Positions 8,579 through 17,075 of a stretch of 45,703 bases of DNA are shown here, one piece after another. The DNA comes from Clostridium thailandense. GTDB taxonomy: Bacteria > Bacillota > Clostridia > Clostridiales > Clostridiaceae. The position numbers and the translations under genes are program-made. The notes under the pieces are model-generated. The model was not told where the DNA came from and made no database searches. It saw only the letters and a program-made list of their open reading frames with translations. Numbering within the stretch: position 1 is the first letter of the stretch; every line of letters begins with the position of its first letter. The DNA lies in NCBI RefSeq assembly GCF_019207025.1, contig NZ_JAEEGC010000132.1, forward strand, positions 1-45,703. The letters run 5' to 3'.

Positions 8579-10351
8579 TTGAAAGACATTATAAATTCTT
8601 TTTTAAACAAAAGTATGAGAGTTAAGTTAGTTTTCTATTTTTTATTGGTAATTTTATTTCCTACCATAACAATAACCCTTTTAGGTAATTTAATGTACAG
8701 AAATTCCATGGGTGATGAGCAAAATATAAACACTCAGCAAATGATAAAACAGATAAGTGGTAATATTGATTTTTACATTAGAGATACAGAGAATATAATA
8801 AATTACTTATCTAATGATCCTAAAGTATTAAGATTTTTAAATAGTGACGAGGTAAATAATAATTCTAACGATAGCACCATAAATAATGACGCTTATAGTA
8901 GCATAAATAGTTTTGTGAAGCTGCATCCAGAAATGGCAGGTATAATGATAGTAAATGAGAATGATGTTTATGTCAGCGACATCATGTATAGGATATCAAG
9001 GGATCCTCTTACAAATGAAAGATGGTATTTAAAAGCTATTCAAAATCCTAAGAGTATAAACCTTTTCAGTAAACCTGTAGGAAGAAATATCAATAATGTT
9101 TTTAATTATTGTGCCGATGAAGTAGTATCTATGTCGAAAGCAGTTATAGACAATAGAACGGGAAAATGTGTTGGAGTAATACTTATAGATATGAAACTGG
9201 ATGTTATTAAACAGGTCATTGAAAATGTTAAGCCTGGCAAAACAGGCTTTGTTTATATTACAGATTCGGAAGGAGAAATAGTATATTCGCCTGTTAATTC
9301 TATAGTATATAGGATAGATAAGCAATGGTTTAGTGATAAAAATAGTGAAATTGCAATTAAAAAAATAAAAGGTAAAGACTATGAAATTATGAATACAGCC
9401 TCAGAATATACTAAGTGGAAAACCATAGGAGTATTTCCCCTTGATGAAATTCAAAAGGTTATAACTTATGTAAAATATTATTCGCTAATTATTGCTGTGA
9501 TAACTTTAATACTGGCAGGAATACTGGCTATATTTTTCACTCGGTCAATTATTAGGCCGATTACAAAGTTGAGAATGCTTATGAAAATGGCAGAGGAAGG
9601 AAACTTAAATGTTCATTTTAATAATAAGTACAATGATGAAATTGGAGAACTTGGTAATTCTTTCAATACTATGATTAAAGAGATTAAAACTTTAATAAAT
9701 TTAGTACAAGTTGAAGAAAAAAAGAAAAGGAAGGCAGAAATAAGCACTTTGCAGGCTCAAATAAAGCCGCATTTTCTTTACAACACTCTTGATACAATTC
9801 AATGGATGGCAAAAGAAAAAGAGGCTGAAGAGATTGCTCAAATGGTTAGTAATTTAAGCAGTCTCCTGAGAACTGGATTAAATAATGGAGATGAGATCAT
9901 AAGATTAAGAGGGGAAATTAAACATGTAGAAAGCTATTTGATGATACAAAAAGTTAGATATGAAAATAAGCTTAATTATGAAATTAGTATAGATAGAAAC
10001 ATTCTTGACTATAATGTTATTAAATTAATGTTGCAGCCATTAGTTGAAAATGCAATTTATCATGGAATAAAGGAGAAAAGAGGACAAGGCAAAATTGTAA
10101 TTCTAGGAAATTTAGAAAATAATAAAATACATATCAAGGTTATAGATAATGGCATAGGAATAAGTGAAAGTAAACTCGAGATGATTAATTTATTGCTAAA
10201 AGGAAACGGGTCTGCTACAAATAAACTTGGATATGGAATTTTTAATGTAAATGAGAGAATAAGATTAAATTATGGAAACGAATATGGACTTACTTATAGC
10301 AGTGTGTATGGACAAGGTACTACCGTAGATCTGTGGCATCCGGTAGTATAA
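8579..10351 (+). CDS. YesM/LytS-type membrane sensor histidine kinase
   Basis: A 590-residue kinase. It has a first membrane helix near residues 12-37, a large extracellular sensor region (Cache-like, about 38-295), a second helix (about 297-320), HAMP, then the His_kinase module with phospho-acceptor His398 in QIKPHFLYNTLDTI and an HATPase domain with the N-box LVENAIYHG and G-boxes DNGIGI and GYGIFN. This is the family that pairs with YesN-type regulators, so the partner is probably the regulator at 455. TTG 8579 is chosen because GGAGGG lies 6 nt upstream; an in-frame TTG at 8564 would overlap that site. The gene ends inside the repeat at 10364, which also supplies a terminator. Confidence 0.88.
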   Translation: MKDIINSFLNKSMRVKLVFYFLLVILFPTITITLLGNLMYRNSMGDEQNINTQQMIKQISGNIDFYIRDTENIINYLSNDPKVLRFLNSDEVNNNSNDSTINNDAYSSINSFVKLHPEMAGIMIVNENDVYVSDIMYRISRDPLTNERWYLKAIQNPKSINLFSKPVGRNINNVFNYCADEVVSMSKAVIDNRTGKCVGVILIDMKLDVIKQVIENVKPGKTGFVYITDSEGEIVYSPVNSIVYRIDKQWFSDKNSEIAIKKIKGKDYEIMNTASEYTKWKTIGVFPLDEIQKVITYVKYYSLIIAVITLILAGILAIFFTRSIIRPITKLRMLMKMAEEGNLNVHFNNKYNDEIGELGNSFNTMIKEIKTLINLVQVEEKKKRKAEISTLQAQIKPHFLYNTLDTIQWMAKEKEAEEIAQMVSNLSSLLRTGLNNGDEIIRLRGEIKHVESYLMIQKVRYENKLNYEISIDRNILDYNVIKLMLQPLVENAIYHGIKEKRGQGKIVILGNLENNKIHIKVIDNGIGISESKLEMINLLLKGNGSATNKLGYGIFNVNERIRLNYGNEYGLTYSSVYGQGTTVDLWHPVV

Positions 10352-10354
10352 GGA

Positions 10355-10485
10355 AACACGGCCGACACTTAACTTATACTCCGGGAGATGTTACCAGGCT
10401 TCAGCACTATAAAAACTTTTTATATGTGCTTTCAGCTTTGGTAACATCTCCCTGCGTATAAGTTAAGTGTCTGTTTTGTTTTTTT
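10355..10485. repeat. Inverted-repeat element, copy B, doubling as terminator
   Basis: Arms 10364-10415 and 10420-10471 are reverse complements over about 50 bp with few mismatches, from GACACTTAACTTATAC inward. A run of T residues follows (10475-10485), so on the plus strand it forms a strong terminator for the kinase gene. The right arm, inverted, matches positions 14-62 of copy A almost base for base. The left flank carries CACGGCCGA, the shared outer end of the family. Confidence 0.75.
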
Positions 10486-10785
10486 ACACATAGATTGTTA
10501 ACTTTAAACGTTAATTTATAATTCTACAGAATTGCTAGTTGTAAATTCATATTATACTTACAGTAGTAAATTTCAAATAGAAATAGTAATTTAGATAAGT
10601 TAAGTTATAGAGTTGTTTGTGTATAAATTAATCTGTATGTTAATAAATTAATAGTATATCGTAATATATTAACAGTATAATAGTTTAATAAAAAGGCATA
10701 AACTTTGTAAGTTATTAATATTATAAGAAAATATAATTAAGACATGAGGTATTTATCATAAATAAACTATTAGGGGGAGACAAGC
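10486..10785. other. AT-rich intergenic region before ilvD
   Basis: About 300 nt without a convincing gene. TATAAT at 10676-10681 may be a -10 element, but no good -35 precedes it. No T-box or leucine-rich leader peptide was recognised, so the basis of ilvD regulation is not visible. Confidence 0.4.
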
Positions 10786-12444
10786 ATGAGAAGTGACGTA
10801 GTTAAAGGAGGAGCAAAAGGAGCTCCAGCGAGATCATTAATGTACGGTATGGGGTACACAAAAGAAGAGATAGAAAGACCTCTAATAGGTATTGTTAATG
10901 CTCAAAATGAAATAATAGCGGGGCATATTCATTTAGACGAGATTGCTGAAGCAGCAAAAGTAGGGGTAACTATGGCAGGGGGCACGCCAATAGAGTTTCC
11001 TTCAATAGGAGTATGTGATGGTATAGCTATGGGGCATATAGGAATGAAATATTCCTTAGCAAGTAGAGAGCTTATAGCAGACTCTATAGAAGCTATGGCT
11101 ATAGCGCATGGATTTGATGGTTTAGTTTTAATTCCTAATTGTGATAAAATTGTACCAGGAATGATTATGGCAGCGGCTAGATTAAACATACCTGCTGTAG
11201 TTGTAAGTGGTGGACCAATGAGAGCAGGAAAACATGAAGGAAATGATGTTGATTTTAGTACTATCATAGAAAAAGTTGGATCTTACAATGATGGTAAAAT
11301 TACAGAAGCTGAGCTTGAAGATGTAGCTCAAAAAGCTTGTCCAGGATGTGGTTCTTGTTCAGGATTATTTACTGCAAATAGTATGAATTGTTTAACAGAA
11401 GTCTTAGGAATGGGGCTTCCATACAATGGAACTTCAGCAGCTCATTCAGGTGAAAGAAAGCAATTAGGTAAGTATGCTGGAATGAGAGTTATGGAACTTC
11501 TAAGGAATAATATAAAACCATTAGATATATTGACTTTAGATGCATTTAAGAACGCGATAACAGTAGATATGGCGATGGCAGGATCAACTAATACAGTATT
11601 GCACTTACCTGCTATAGCTCATGAAGCTGGTATAGAGCTTAATTTAGATTTATTTGATGAGATAAGTGGTAAGACTCCTTGTCTTACTAAACTAAGTCCT
11701 AGTGGAAAGCATCATATAGAAGATTTACATCTTGCTGGTGGAATTCCAGCTATGATGAATGAGTTATCTAAAAAAGGACTTATATGTGAAAGTTCATTAA
11801 CTGTTACAGGAAAAACTGTAGGAGAGAATATAAAAGATAAAGTTATAAAAGATAACAAGGTAATTCACTCAATAGAGGAACCTTATAGTAATAAAGGCGG
11901 ACTTGCTATATTAAGAGGAAATTTAGCAATAGATGGTGCAGTAGTAAAGGAATCAGCAGTAGCATCAGAAATGCTAAAGCATAGAGGTCCAGCAAGAGTT
12001 TTTAATTCAGAAGAAGAAGCTGTTCAGGCAATCTTCGGAGGAAAGATAAGCAAAGGTGACGTAATAGTTATAAGGTATGAAGGACCAAAAGGTGGTCCAG
12101 GTATGAGAGAAATGTTGTCACCAACTGCTGCTATAGCAGGTATGGGATTAGATAAAGAGGTAGCTCTTCTAACTGATGGAAGATTTTCTGGAGCAACAAG
12201 AGGAGCAGCTATAGGTCATATATCGCCAGAAGCTATGGATGGTGGAATTATAGGGTTAGTAGAAGAAGGAGATATTATATCTATAGACATACCAAACAAA
12301 AGTTTAAATGTAGAAATTAGCAGAGAAGAAATAGAAAAGCGTAAAGAAAAATTTGTTAAGTTAGAGCCGAAAATTACAAAAGGATATTTAGGTAGATATG
12401 CTAGATTAGTTACTTCGGCTAATACAGGTGCAGTATTAAAATAG
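10786..12444 (+). CDS. ilvD: Dihydroxy-acid dehydratase
   Basis: The 552-residue cytoplasmic enzyme dehydrates 2,3-dihydroxy-isovalerate and -methylvalerate to the 2-oxo acids of valine and isoleucine synthesis, using an Fe-S cluster. The sequence has the IlvD/Edd cluster-binding signatures NCDKIVPGM and [18 protein letters not shown], the early segment [13 protein letters not shown] and the late PEAMDGG. Length is normal for the family (about 550-570). TAGGGGGAGACAAGC gives the ribosome site before ATG. It stands alone here, without other ilv or leu genes, and ends in a strong terminator. Confidence 0.95.
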   Translation: MRSDVVKGGAKGAPARSLMYGMGYTKEEIERPLIGIVNAQNEIIAGHIHLDEIAEAAKVGVTMAGGTPIEFPSIGVCDGIAMGHIGMKYSLASRELIADSIEAMAIAHGFDGLVLIPNCDKIVPGMIMAAARLNIPAVVVSGGPMRAGKHEGNDVDFSTIIEKVGSYNDGKITEAELEDVAQKACPGCGSCSGLFTANSMNCLTEVLGMGLPYNGTSAAHSGERKQLGKYAGMRVMELLRNNIKPLDILTLDAFKNAITVDMAMAGSTNTVLHLPAIAHEAGIELNLDLFDEISGKTPCLTKLSPSGKHHIEDLHLAGGIPAMMNELSKKGLICESSLTVTGKTVGENIKDKVIKDNKVIHSIEEPYSNKGGLAILRGNLAIDGAVVKESAVASEMLKHRGPARVFNSEEEAVQAIFGGKISKGDVIVIRYEGPKGGPGMREMLSPTAAIAGMGLDKEVALLTDGRFSGATRGAAIGHISPEAMDGGIIGLVEEGDIISIDIPNKSLNVEISREEIEKRKEKFVKLEPKITKGYLGRYARLVTSANTGAVLK

Positions 12445-12468
12445 CTCTTCCATAAAATTATATATATT

Positions 12469-12517
12469 AAAACCCTCACTTATATTAGCCTGCAACTAAT
12501 ATAAGTGAGGGTTTTTT
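12469..12517 (+). terminator. Strong terminator after ilvD
   Basis: A 20-bp perfect stem (12469-12488 with 12496-12515, core CCCTCACTTATATTAG) has a 7-nt loop and runs into TTTTTT. Confidence 0.9.
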
Positions 12518-12520
12518 GGT

Positions 12521-12549
12521 TGGACAATTAGATTTATTATTTGTATAAT
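12521..12549 (+). promoter_or_regulatory. Sigma-A promoter of the PocR/AraC regulator
   Basis: TGGACA (12521-12526), a 17-nt spacer and TATAAT (12544-12549) match the consensus closely. The promoter overlaps the upstream in-frame TTG at 12541, which argues for the later start at 12592. Confidence 0.75.
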
Positions 12550-12591
12550 ATAGTTGAAATTGTTGTGTTAATTCATAGGATTGGTGATAAT

Positions 12592-14292
12592 ATGATAAAT
12601 GAACTATATTGCAGTAATAAACATGATATTCAAAAATTTGATTGGGGTGAAGTAATCTGGCTTCATGAACCTTCTAACCTAGTAACTCAAAGATTAAGTG
12701 CTTCTTTAGTTAAATTTTTTCCCGGGAAAAAGCAACTTAGACATGTTCACTTTGGAGAAGAGCAAATATTATATGTACTTCAAGGAACTGGTTTAAACGT
12801 AGTGAATGGAAAAGAGGAAAAAGTAAGTAAAGGAATGCTTATACATTGTCCACCTTATTCTGAACATGAAGTGGAAAATACCGGAAATGAAGATTTGGTT
12901 TTTTTGATAACGTATGCTCCATCTAAGCTAGTAGAAGTTCATCAAAGCTTGGCAGTATCAAATAATAAACATATATTGGATATTGTAGATAGGGAAGTGT
13001 TGGAAAATATTCAAAAAGAAATATCTGAACTTTTAAAGCTTTCAGTGGGCATAACTGACAGTAACAATAATTATGTTACAGAACCTATAAATTTACATAG
13101 ATTCTGTGATTTGTGTAAAAAAATGAATGTTTGCAAGGAAAGACAGAATAAATATGAAAGTGCGCTTAAAGGTTTAGATAAAGTATTTATATGTTGCAAT
13201 AATATAATAATTATAATAATTCCTATATTAGTAGGAGAAGAGATTATAGGTTATGTAAAGTGTGGGCATTTTCTTTTAAATAAATCAGTAGATATTAAAA
13301 GGAATATTGAAAATAATTATAAGCGTAAAATTAAAAATATTGATCCATTGCTAGCTGCTTATAATGAAATACCTATTATAATGAAAAGTAGATTTTATGC
13401 CCTTGAGGAATCTCTAAGTATAGTATCTAGGATTATTTCTAACATTATAGAAAATAATTTAGTAGATAGACAATTGAAAGAGAAAAATAATGAAATACTT
13501 AAAAATGCCAAAGAGAAGCTGTATTTAGAAGATGCACTAAAACAGGCCAACATCAAACTTCTTAGGTCACAAGTTTCTTCAGGATTTGATAATCATAAAT
13601 TTAAGCCTAGAAATTTTTACAGCAGGCAGAATATTGAATATCCTCTTGAAATGGAGAACAAACTAAGAGACACAATTAAAAAACTTGATGAAACCTTATG
13701 CGAGAAAATCATTTCTGAGAAAATTAATATTTACAGAGAAAAAGAATTTTCTATTGAAGATGTAAAAGAAACTTTTGAAGAACTTGCAGTAACCTTAGCT
13801 AGAATTATTTATGAAGAAACTAATGATGATAAATTGTTTCTAAATATAAGAAATAAATATAAAGAAGAAATAAAAGGCTGTAATAATTACAGCACATTAC
13901 AAGAAGTCTTTATAGAGTTTTCAAAAGAAAATATTAAGATATTAAAAAGCATATTGCTAAATGGTAAATATGATATTATACAGAAAGTTAACTTATATAT
14001 AGAGAACAATTTTAATCAAGACATAAATTTAAGTTTTCTTGCTGATATGTTTTTTATAACACCAAATTATTTAAGTACAATTTTTAATGATAAGAATGGT
14101 ATGTCCTTAAAAGACTATATAAATAAACTTAGAATAGATAATGCCAAAAAGTATTTGATTGAAACTAACATGAAAATATCAGATATAAGTAAAATGGTGG
14201 GATATAATCAATTAAGTTATTTTGGAAGCATATTTAAGAAGCTTGAAGGATGTACACCTAACGAATATAGATCAAAATCAGGAAATAAATAA
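12592..14292 (+). CDS. AraC-family regulator with cupin and PocR sensor domains
   Basis: A 566-residue cytoplasmic regulator. It starts with a cupin fold (about 30-115; GKKQLRHVHFGEEQILYVLQG with metal-type histidines, then HCPPYSEHEVENTG). A PocR-like ligand domain follows (about 135-290), with a cysteine cluster FCDLCKKMNVC and a later Cys-Gly-His. A charged helical stretch then leads to a C-terminal AraC double helix-turn-helix (about 460-560). PocR domains sense small organic molecules in propanediol regulators; the ligand here is unknown. ATG 12592 follows GGTGAT and lies downstream of the promoter. Target genes are not evident: neither ilvD nor the convergent kinase is an obvious partner. 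Confidence 0.82.
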   Translation: MINELYCSNKHDIQKFDWGEVIWLHEPSNLVTQRLSASLVKFFPGKKQLRHVHFGEEQILYVLQGTGLNVVNGKEEKVSKGMLIHCPPYSEHEVENTGNEDLVFLITYAPSKLVEVHQSLAVSNNKHILDIVDREVLENIQKEISELLKLSVGITDSNNNYVTEPINLHRFCDLCKKMNVCKERQNKYESALKGLDKVFICCNNIIIIIIPILVGEEIIGYVKCGHFLLNKSVDIKRNIENNYKRKIKNIDPLLAAYNEIPIIMKSRFYALEESLSIVSRIISNIIENNLVDRQLKEKNNEILKNAKEKLYLEDALKQANIKLLRSQVSSGFDNHKFKPRNFYSRQNIEYPLEMENKLRDTIKKLDETLCEKIISEKINIYREKEFSIEDVKETFEELAVTLARIIYEETNDDKLFLNIRNKYKEEIKGCNNYSTLQEVFIEFSKENIKILKSILLNGKYDIIQKVNLYIENNFNQDINLSFLADMFFITPNYLSTIFNDKNGMSLKDYINKLRIDNAKKYLIETNMKISDISKMVGYNQLSYFGSIFKKLEGCTPNEYRSKSGNK

Positions 14293-14376
14293 ACAGACTT
14301 GTTGCACTATATAGACAATCACGGCCGAAAGTCAACTTTCAGCCGTGAGCACCTATAAGTGCAGCAATCCTGTTGA
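14291..14376. terminator. Bidirectional hairpin between convergent genes (repeat-family copy D)
   Basis: Inner arms CACGGCCGAAAGT (14320-14332) and its near complement (14335-14347) sit inside outer arms 14292-14312 and 14354-14374 (AACAG...TTG.TGCACT). The inner arm is the outer end of the repeat copies at 4 and 10355, so this may be an internally deleted copy. It lies between the stop codons of two convergent genes. Confidence 0.6.
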
Positions 14377-14401
14377 GTTTTGGATTTATCTATATCAAAA
14401 T

Positions 14402-14959
14402 TTATAAAAAATTTTTCCACTTTTTGTATTGATCTGCATATTTATATTGTATTATATTGAAAAATTTATTTAAAACACCGTGTCTTTTCAATCCTTTGAG
14501 CATTGAAATTGGATACTTTTGAACTATTTCAAAGTTTTTTCTGGGATCTATTATTTTTACAGACTCATTAGCTTGTACAAATATATGCCCCAAACGTATA
14601 TCTATTCTTGTAAATCCTAAAGACTCAAAATCATTAAAGATTTCTACTAGCTGGAAGGATAAATTTTTGTTTATATCATGATCTTTTAAATATTCACTTA
14701 GAGTAACTCCATTTATGAAAGACATAATAATAGAGAAATCATCATATCTATATACCTTAGGAAAAAACTTGCTTTTTCTTCCACACTGTAAAATATGGAG
14801 TTGACTTTTACAGGAATGACTGCTGTTAAAAACTTTAATTACTTTATTTGGTGGCAATAAATAAACCTTCCCTTGATGACCTTGTCCAATAAATCTCAAG
14901 TTGCGTATATCTATACCGCAATAATAATTACGATCGGTATAGTTATATAGGTTTGTCAT
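14402..14959 (-). CDS. Small protein-kinase-like protein (RIO/YrzF-like fold)
   Basis: A 185-residue protein with the plan of a minimal eukaryotic-like kinase. It has a glycine-rich loop IGQGHQGKVYLL, a candidate ATP-lysine in NKVIKVF, a hinge-like SFINGVTLSEYL, a catalytic-loop equivalent RIDIRLGHIFV and a metal-loop equivalent IIDPRK. The usual Asn of the catalytic loop is His here, and DFG is DPR. These departures occur in RIO/Bud32-like and bacterial YrzF-like families, so activity is plausible but unproven. GGAGGAATAATT precedes ATG. It follows a PAS histidine kinase on the same strand after about 115 nt. Substrate unknown. Confidence 0.65.
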   Translation of the reverse strand: MTNLYNYTDRNYYCGIDIRNLRFIGQGHQGKVYLLPPNKVIKVFNSSHSCKSQLHILQCGRKSKFFPKVYRYDDFSIIMSFINGVTLSEYLKDHDINKNLSFQLVEIFNDFESLGFTRIDIRLGHIFVQANESVKIIDPRKNFEIVQKYPISMLKGLKRHGVLNKFFNIIQYKYADQYKKWKNFL

Positions 14960-15074
14960 AATTATTCCTCCATTTTGTAATCTACGATTTTATCCTTTGA
15001 GTTTCATTGTAGTACTATATAATATTAAGAAAACTATTAGGAGGTTACAAATAGCTTATATAATTATAAAATTT

Positions 15075-16688
15075 CTATGAGTATATATCAGAAAATTCAA
15101 TGCTAATTTTGTGTACTTTTCTGTTAAAATTTTCTTCGGTTGCTGATGCATTTGAAGAAGTAGAAGGCATTTCTATGTTTTCTGATGTCTTGTTTGGAAG
15201 GGAGATTGTGAATGTACTTCCTACACCATAGGTGCTGCAAACTTTTATAATTCCGCCGTGAGCTTCCACTAAGGCTTTGACTAATGATAAACCTATTCCA
15301 CTTCCCTCAGATTTACTTGTAAGTTCTTCATCTACCTGTCTAAAACGCTCAAATATTGATTCTAATTTATTGGAAGGAATTCCGCAGCCAGTATCACTGA
15401 TAATTATTAGTACAGCATTTTCTTCATTTTTTACATCTACTTTTATAGTTCCATCAGATTTAGTATATTTTACAGCGTTAGATAAAAGGTTAAGAATAAT
15501 TCTTTCAATTTTATCAGCATCACAAGCTATTATTTTTTCCTCTGTATCTGTATCAAATATTAAGTTAATACCATTATTTTCAATATAATCTGCAACAGAA
15601 AGAGTGATATTTTCAACTATTTCCACGATATTATGATTGGAAAAATTCATGTGAAGAAATCCGGAGTCTAGTTTTGAGATATCAATAATATTATTAATAA
15701 GTTTCAAAAGTCTATAAGAATTCTGCTTCATTATATTAATATATTTTTCAAAGGCAGTAGTAAAATCATTGTAGTTATTATCAGAATTGTTATAAATATA
15801 GTTTAACAACTGAATACTGCTTAAAATGATATTTAAGGGAGTTCTAAGATCGTGAGATATGTTACTAAAAAATTCAGTTTTAACTCTATCACATTCTATT
15901 GTATATTCTAAAAGTTTTTTGTTTTCTTCAGTCATTCTCTTTTGTTCTGTAATATCTTTAATGTAGCTTAAAATTTCAGTTTCATTTTCATGGGATACTG
16001 AAGTAGAATAAGCATCGCATATAATCTTATCGCCATTAAGTTTAAGCATATTTATTTCCTTGGAGTTAACTTTATAACCATTTTCTAAAAGTTTTATTCT
16101 TTTAGAAGACGTTTTTCTACAACATGGATCTACAAAGTCCAATATACATTTTCCTATTATATCGTCTTCGCATTTTGCTCCAAATAACTTTAAACCTGAT
16201 TCATTCACATAAGTAATAACTCCTTTTTCATAGGCATACACACCAAGTGGGGATAACTCTATAATTTTTTTGTTTCTTTCTGTGGTTTCACTTAACTCTC
16301 TTTGGATTTTTACTTGCTCAGAGATGTCTATACTGTATCCTGCCATATAGATATTGTTACCATATTCATTTTTAAAAGCTTTTCCTGTACTTCTAATATA
16401 TTTATATCCGGCATGTTTTGATTTAATACGATATGTGACAGCAAAATAATTGGTTTTATTCGAAACTATGTCGTTAAGAGCATTTAATAAAGCTTTAATG
16501 TCATCAGTATGAATGAGAGTGAGCCAAAAGTTAACGCCTTTTTCGACTTCATTTTTGTCATAACCTAAAAAATTAATCAAAGCTTCTGCTTTATCAAGTT
16601 CTTTTGTTAATAGGTCGTATTCCCAAATCCATTCAGACATACTAGCTACAATTAAACTATTTCTTATAGATTCATCTATTTTAAGCAA
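15075..16688 (-). CDS. Soluble PAS-domain sensor histidine kinase
   Basis: The 537-residue protein has no membrane helices. Two PAS domains (about 10-130, the PAS/PAC type with RSTGKAF and GYSIDISEQ, and about 140-255, with CCRK and a PAC end YIKDITEQK) precede a HisKA module with His279 in NISHDLRTPLN and a HATPase_c domain (LLSNAVKYT, DTGCGIP, GSGIGLSLVKALVEAHGG). It is an orthodox cytoplasmic kinase, signal unknown; the second PAS contains a cysteine pair that could bind a ligand or sense redox. No response regulator is adjacent, so it is an orphan kinase. TTG 16688 follows AAGGGGGTATTAATC; an upstream ATG at 16721 would include that site. Confidence 0.85.
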   Translation of the reverse strand: MLKIDESIRNSLIVASMSEWIWEYDLLTKELDKAEALINFLGYDKNEVEKGVNFWLTLIHTDDIKALLNALNDIVSNKTNYFAVTYRIKSKHAGYKYIRSTGKAFKNEYGNNIYMAGYSIDISEQVKIQRELSETTERNKKIIELSPLGVYAYEKGVITYVNESGLKLFGAKCEDDIIGKCILDFVDPCCRKTSSKRIKLLENGYKVNSKEINMLKLNGDKIICDAYSTSVSHENETEILSYIKDITEQKRMTEENKKLLEYTIECDRVKTEFFSNISHDLRTPLNIILSSIQLLNYIYNNSDNNYNDFTTAFEKYINIMKQNSYRLLKLINNIIDISKLDSGFLHMNFSNHNIVEIVENITLSVADYIENNGINLIFDTDTEEKIIACDADKIERIILNLLSNAVKYTKSDGTIKVDVKNEENAVLIIISDTGCGIPSNKLESIFERFRQVDEELTSKSEGSGIGLSLVKALVEAHGGIIKVCSTYGVGSTFTISLPNKTSENIEMPSTSSNASATEENFNRKVHKISIEFSDIYS

Positions 16689-16735
16689 GATTAATACCCC
16701 CTTAAATAAAAAAATTACCATTGTAAATTATCTAT

Positions 16736-16765
16736 ATTGTATCATATTTTGTAGAATTTACACAA
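16736..16765 (-). promoter_or_regulatory. Probable sigma-A promoter of the PAS kinase
   Basis: On the minus strand TTGTGT (16765-16760), an 18-nt spacer and TACAAT (16741-16736) lie about 48 nt before the start codon. The remaining 300 nt up to ftsH are AT-rich with no other clear signal apart from TTGACC at 16902. Confidence 0.5.
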
Positions 16766-17075
16766 ATATGCTGTGAAAATTGACAAAATAATTAGAACTT
16801 GAAGCGTGAAATTTTGAAATATTGCATAATAATTAAATTAATAATTAAACTCATAATTCTGTTTATTCTAAATAGAAAAGAAAGTTTGTATTTTAAAAAT
16901 GTTGACCAGAAATTAAATTATAAATTTTTTATTAAATAAGGAAAAAACTTAATGAAATCTATACCTTTTTTTATGAAAATAGCTATAATAATCAGTGGGA
17001 TGAAAATCATAAAAAATATGGTTGTTTTGCGATTACATACGCTAAAAATGAGTTTTATAAAGGAGAGTATTGAGT

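Noticed and set aside
10486..10785. T-box or attenuator before ilvD
   Set aside because: No T-box sequence, specifier hairpin, leader peptide or terminator was seen in the 300-nt gap.
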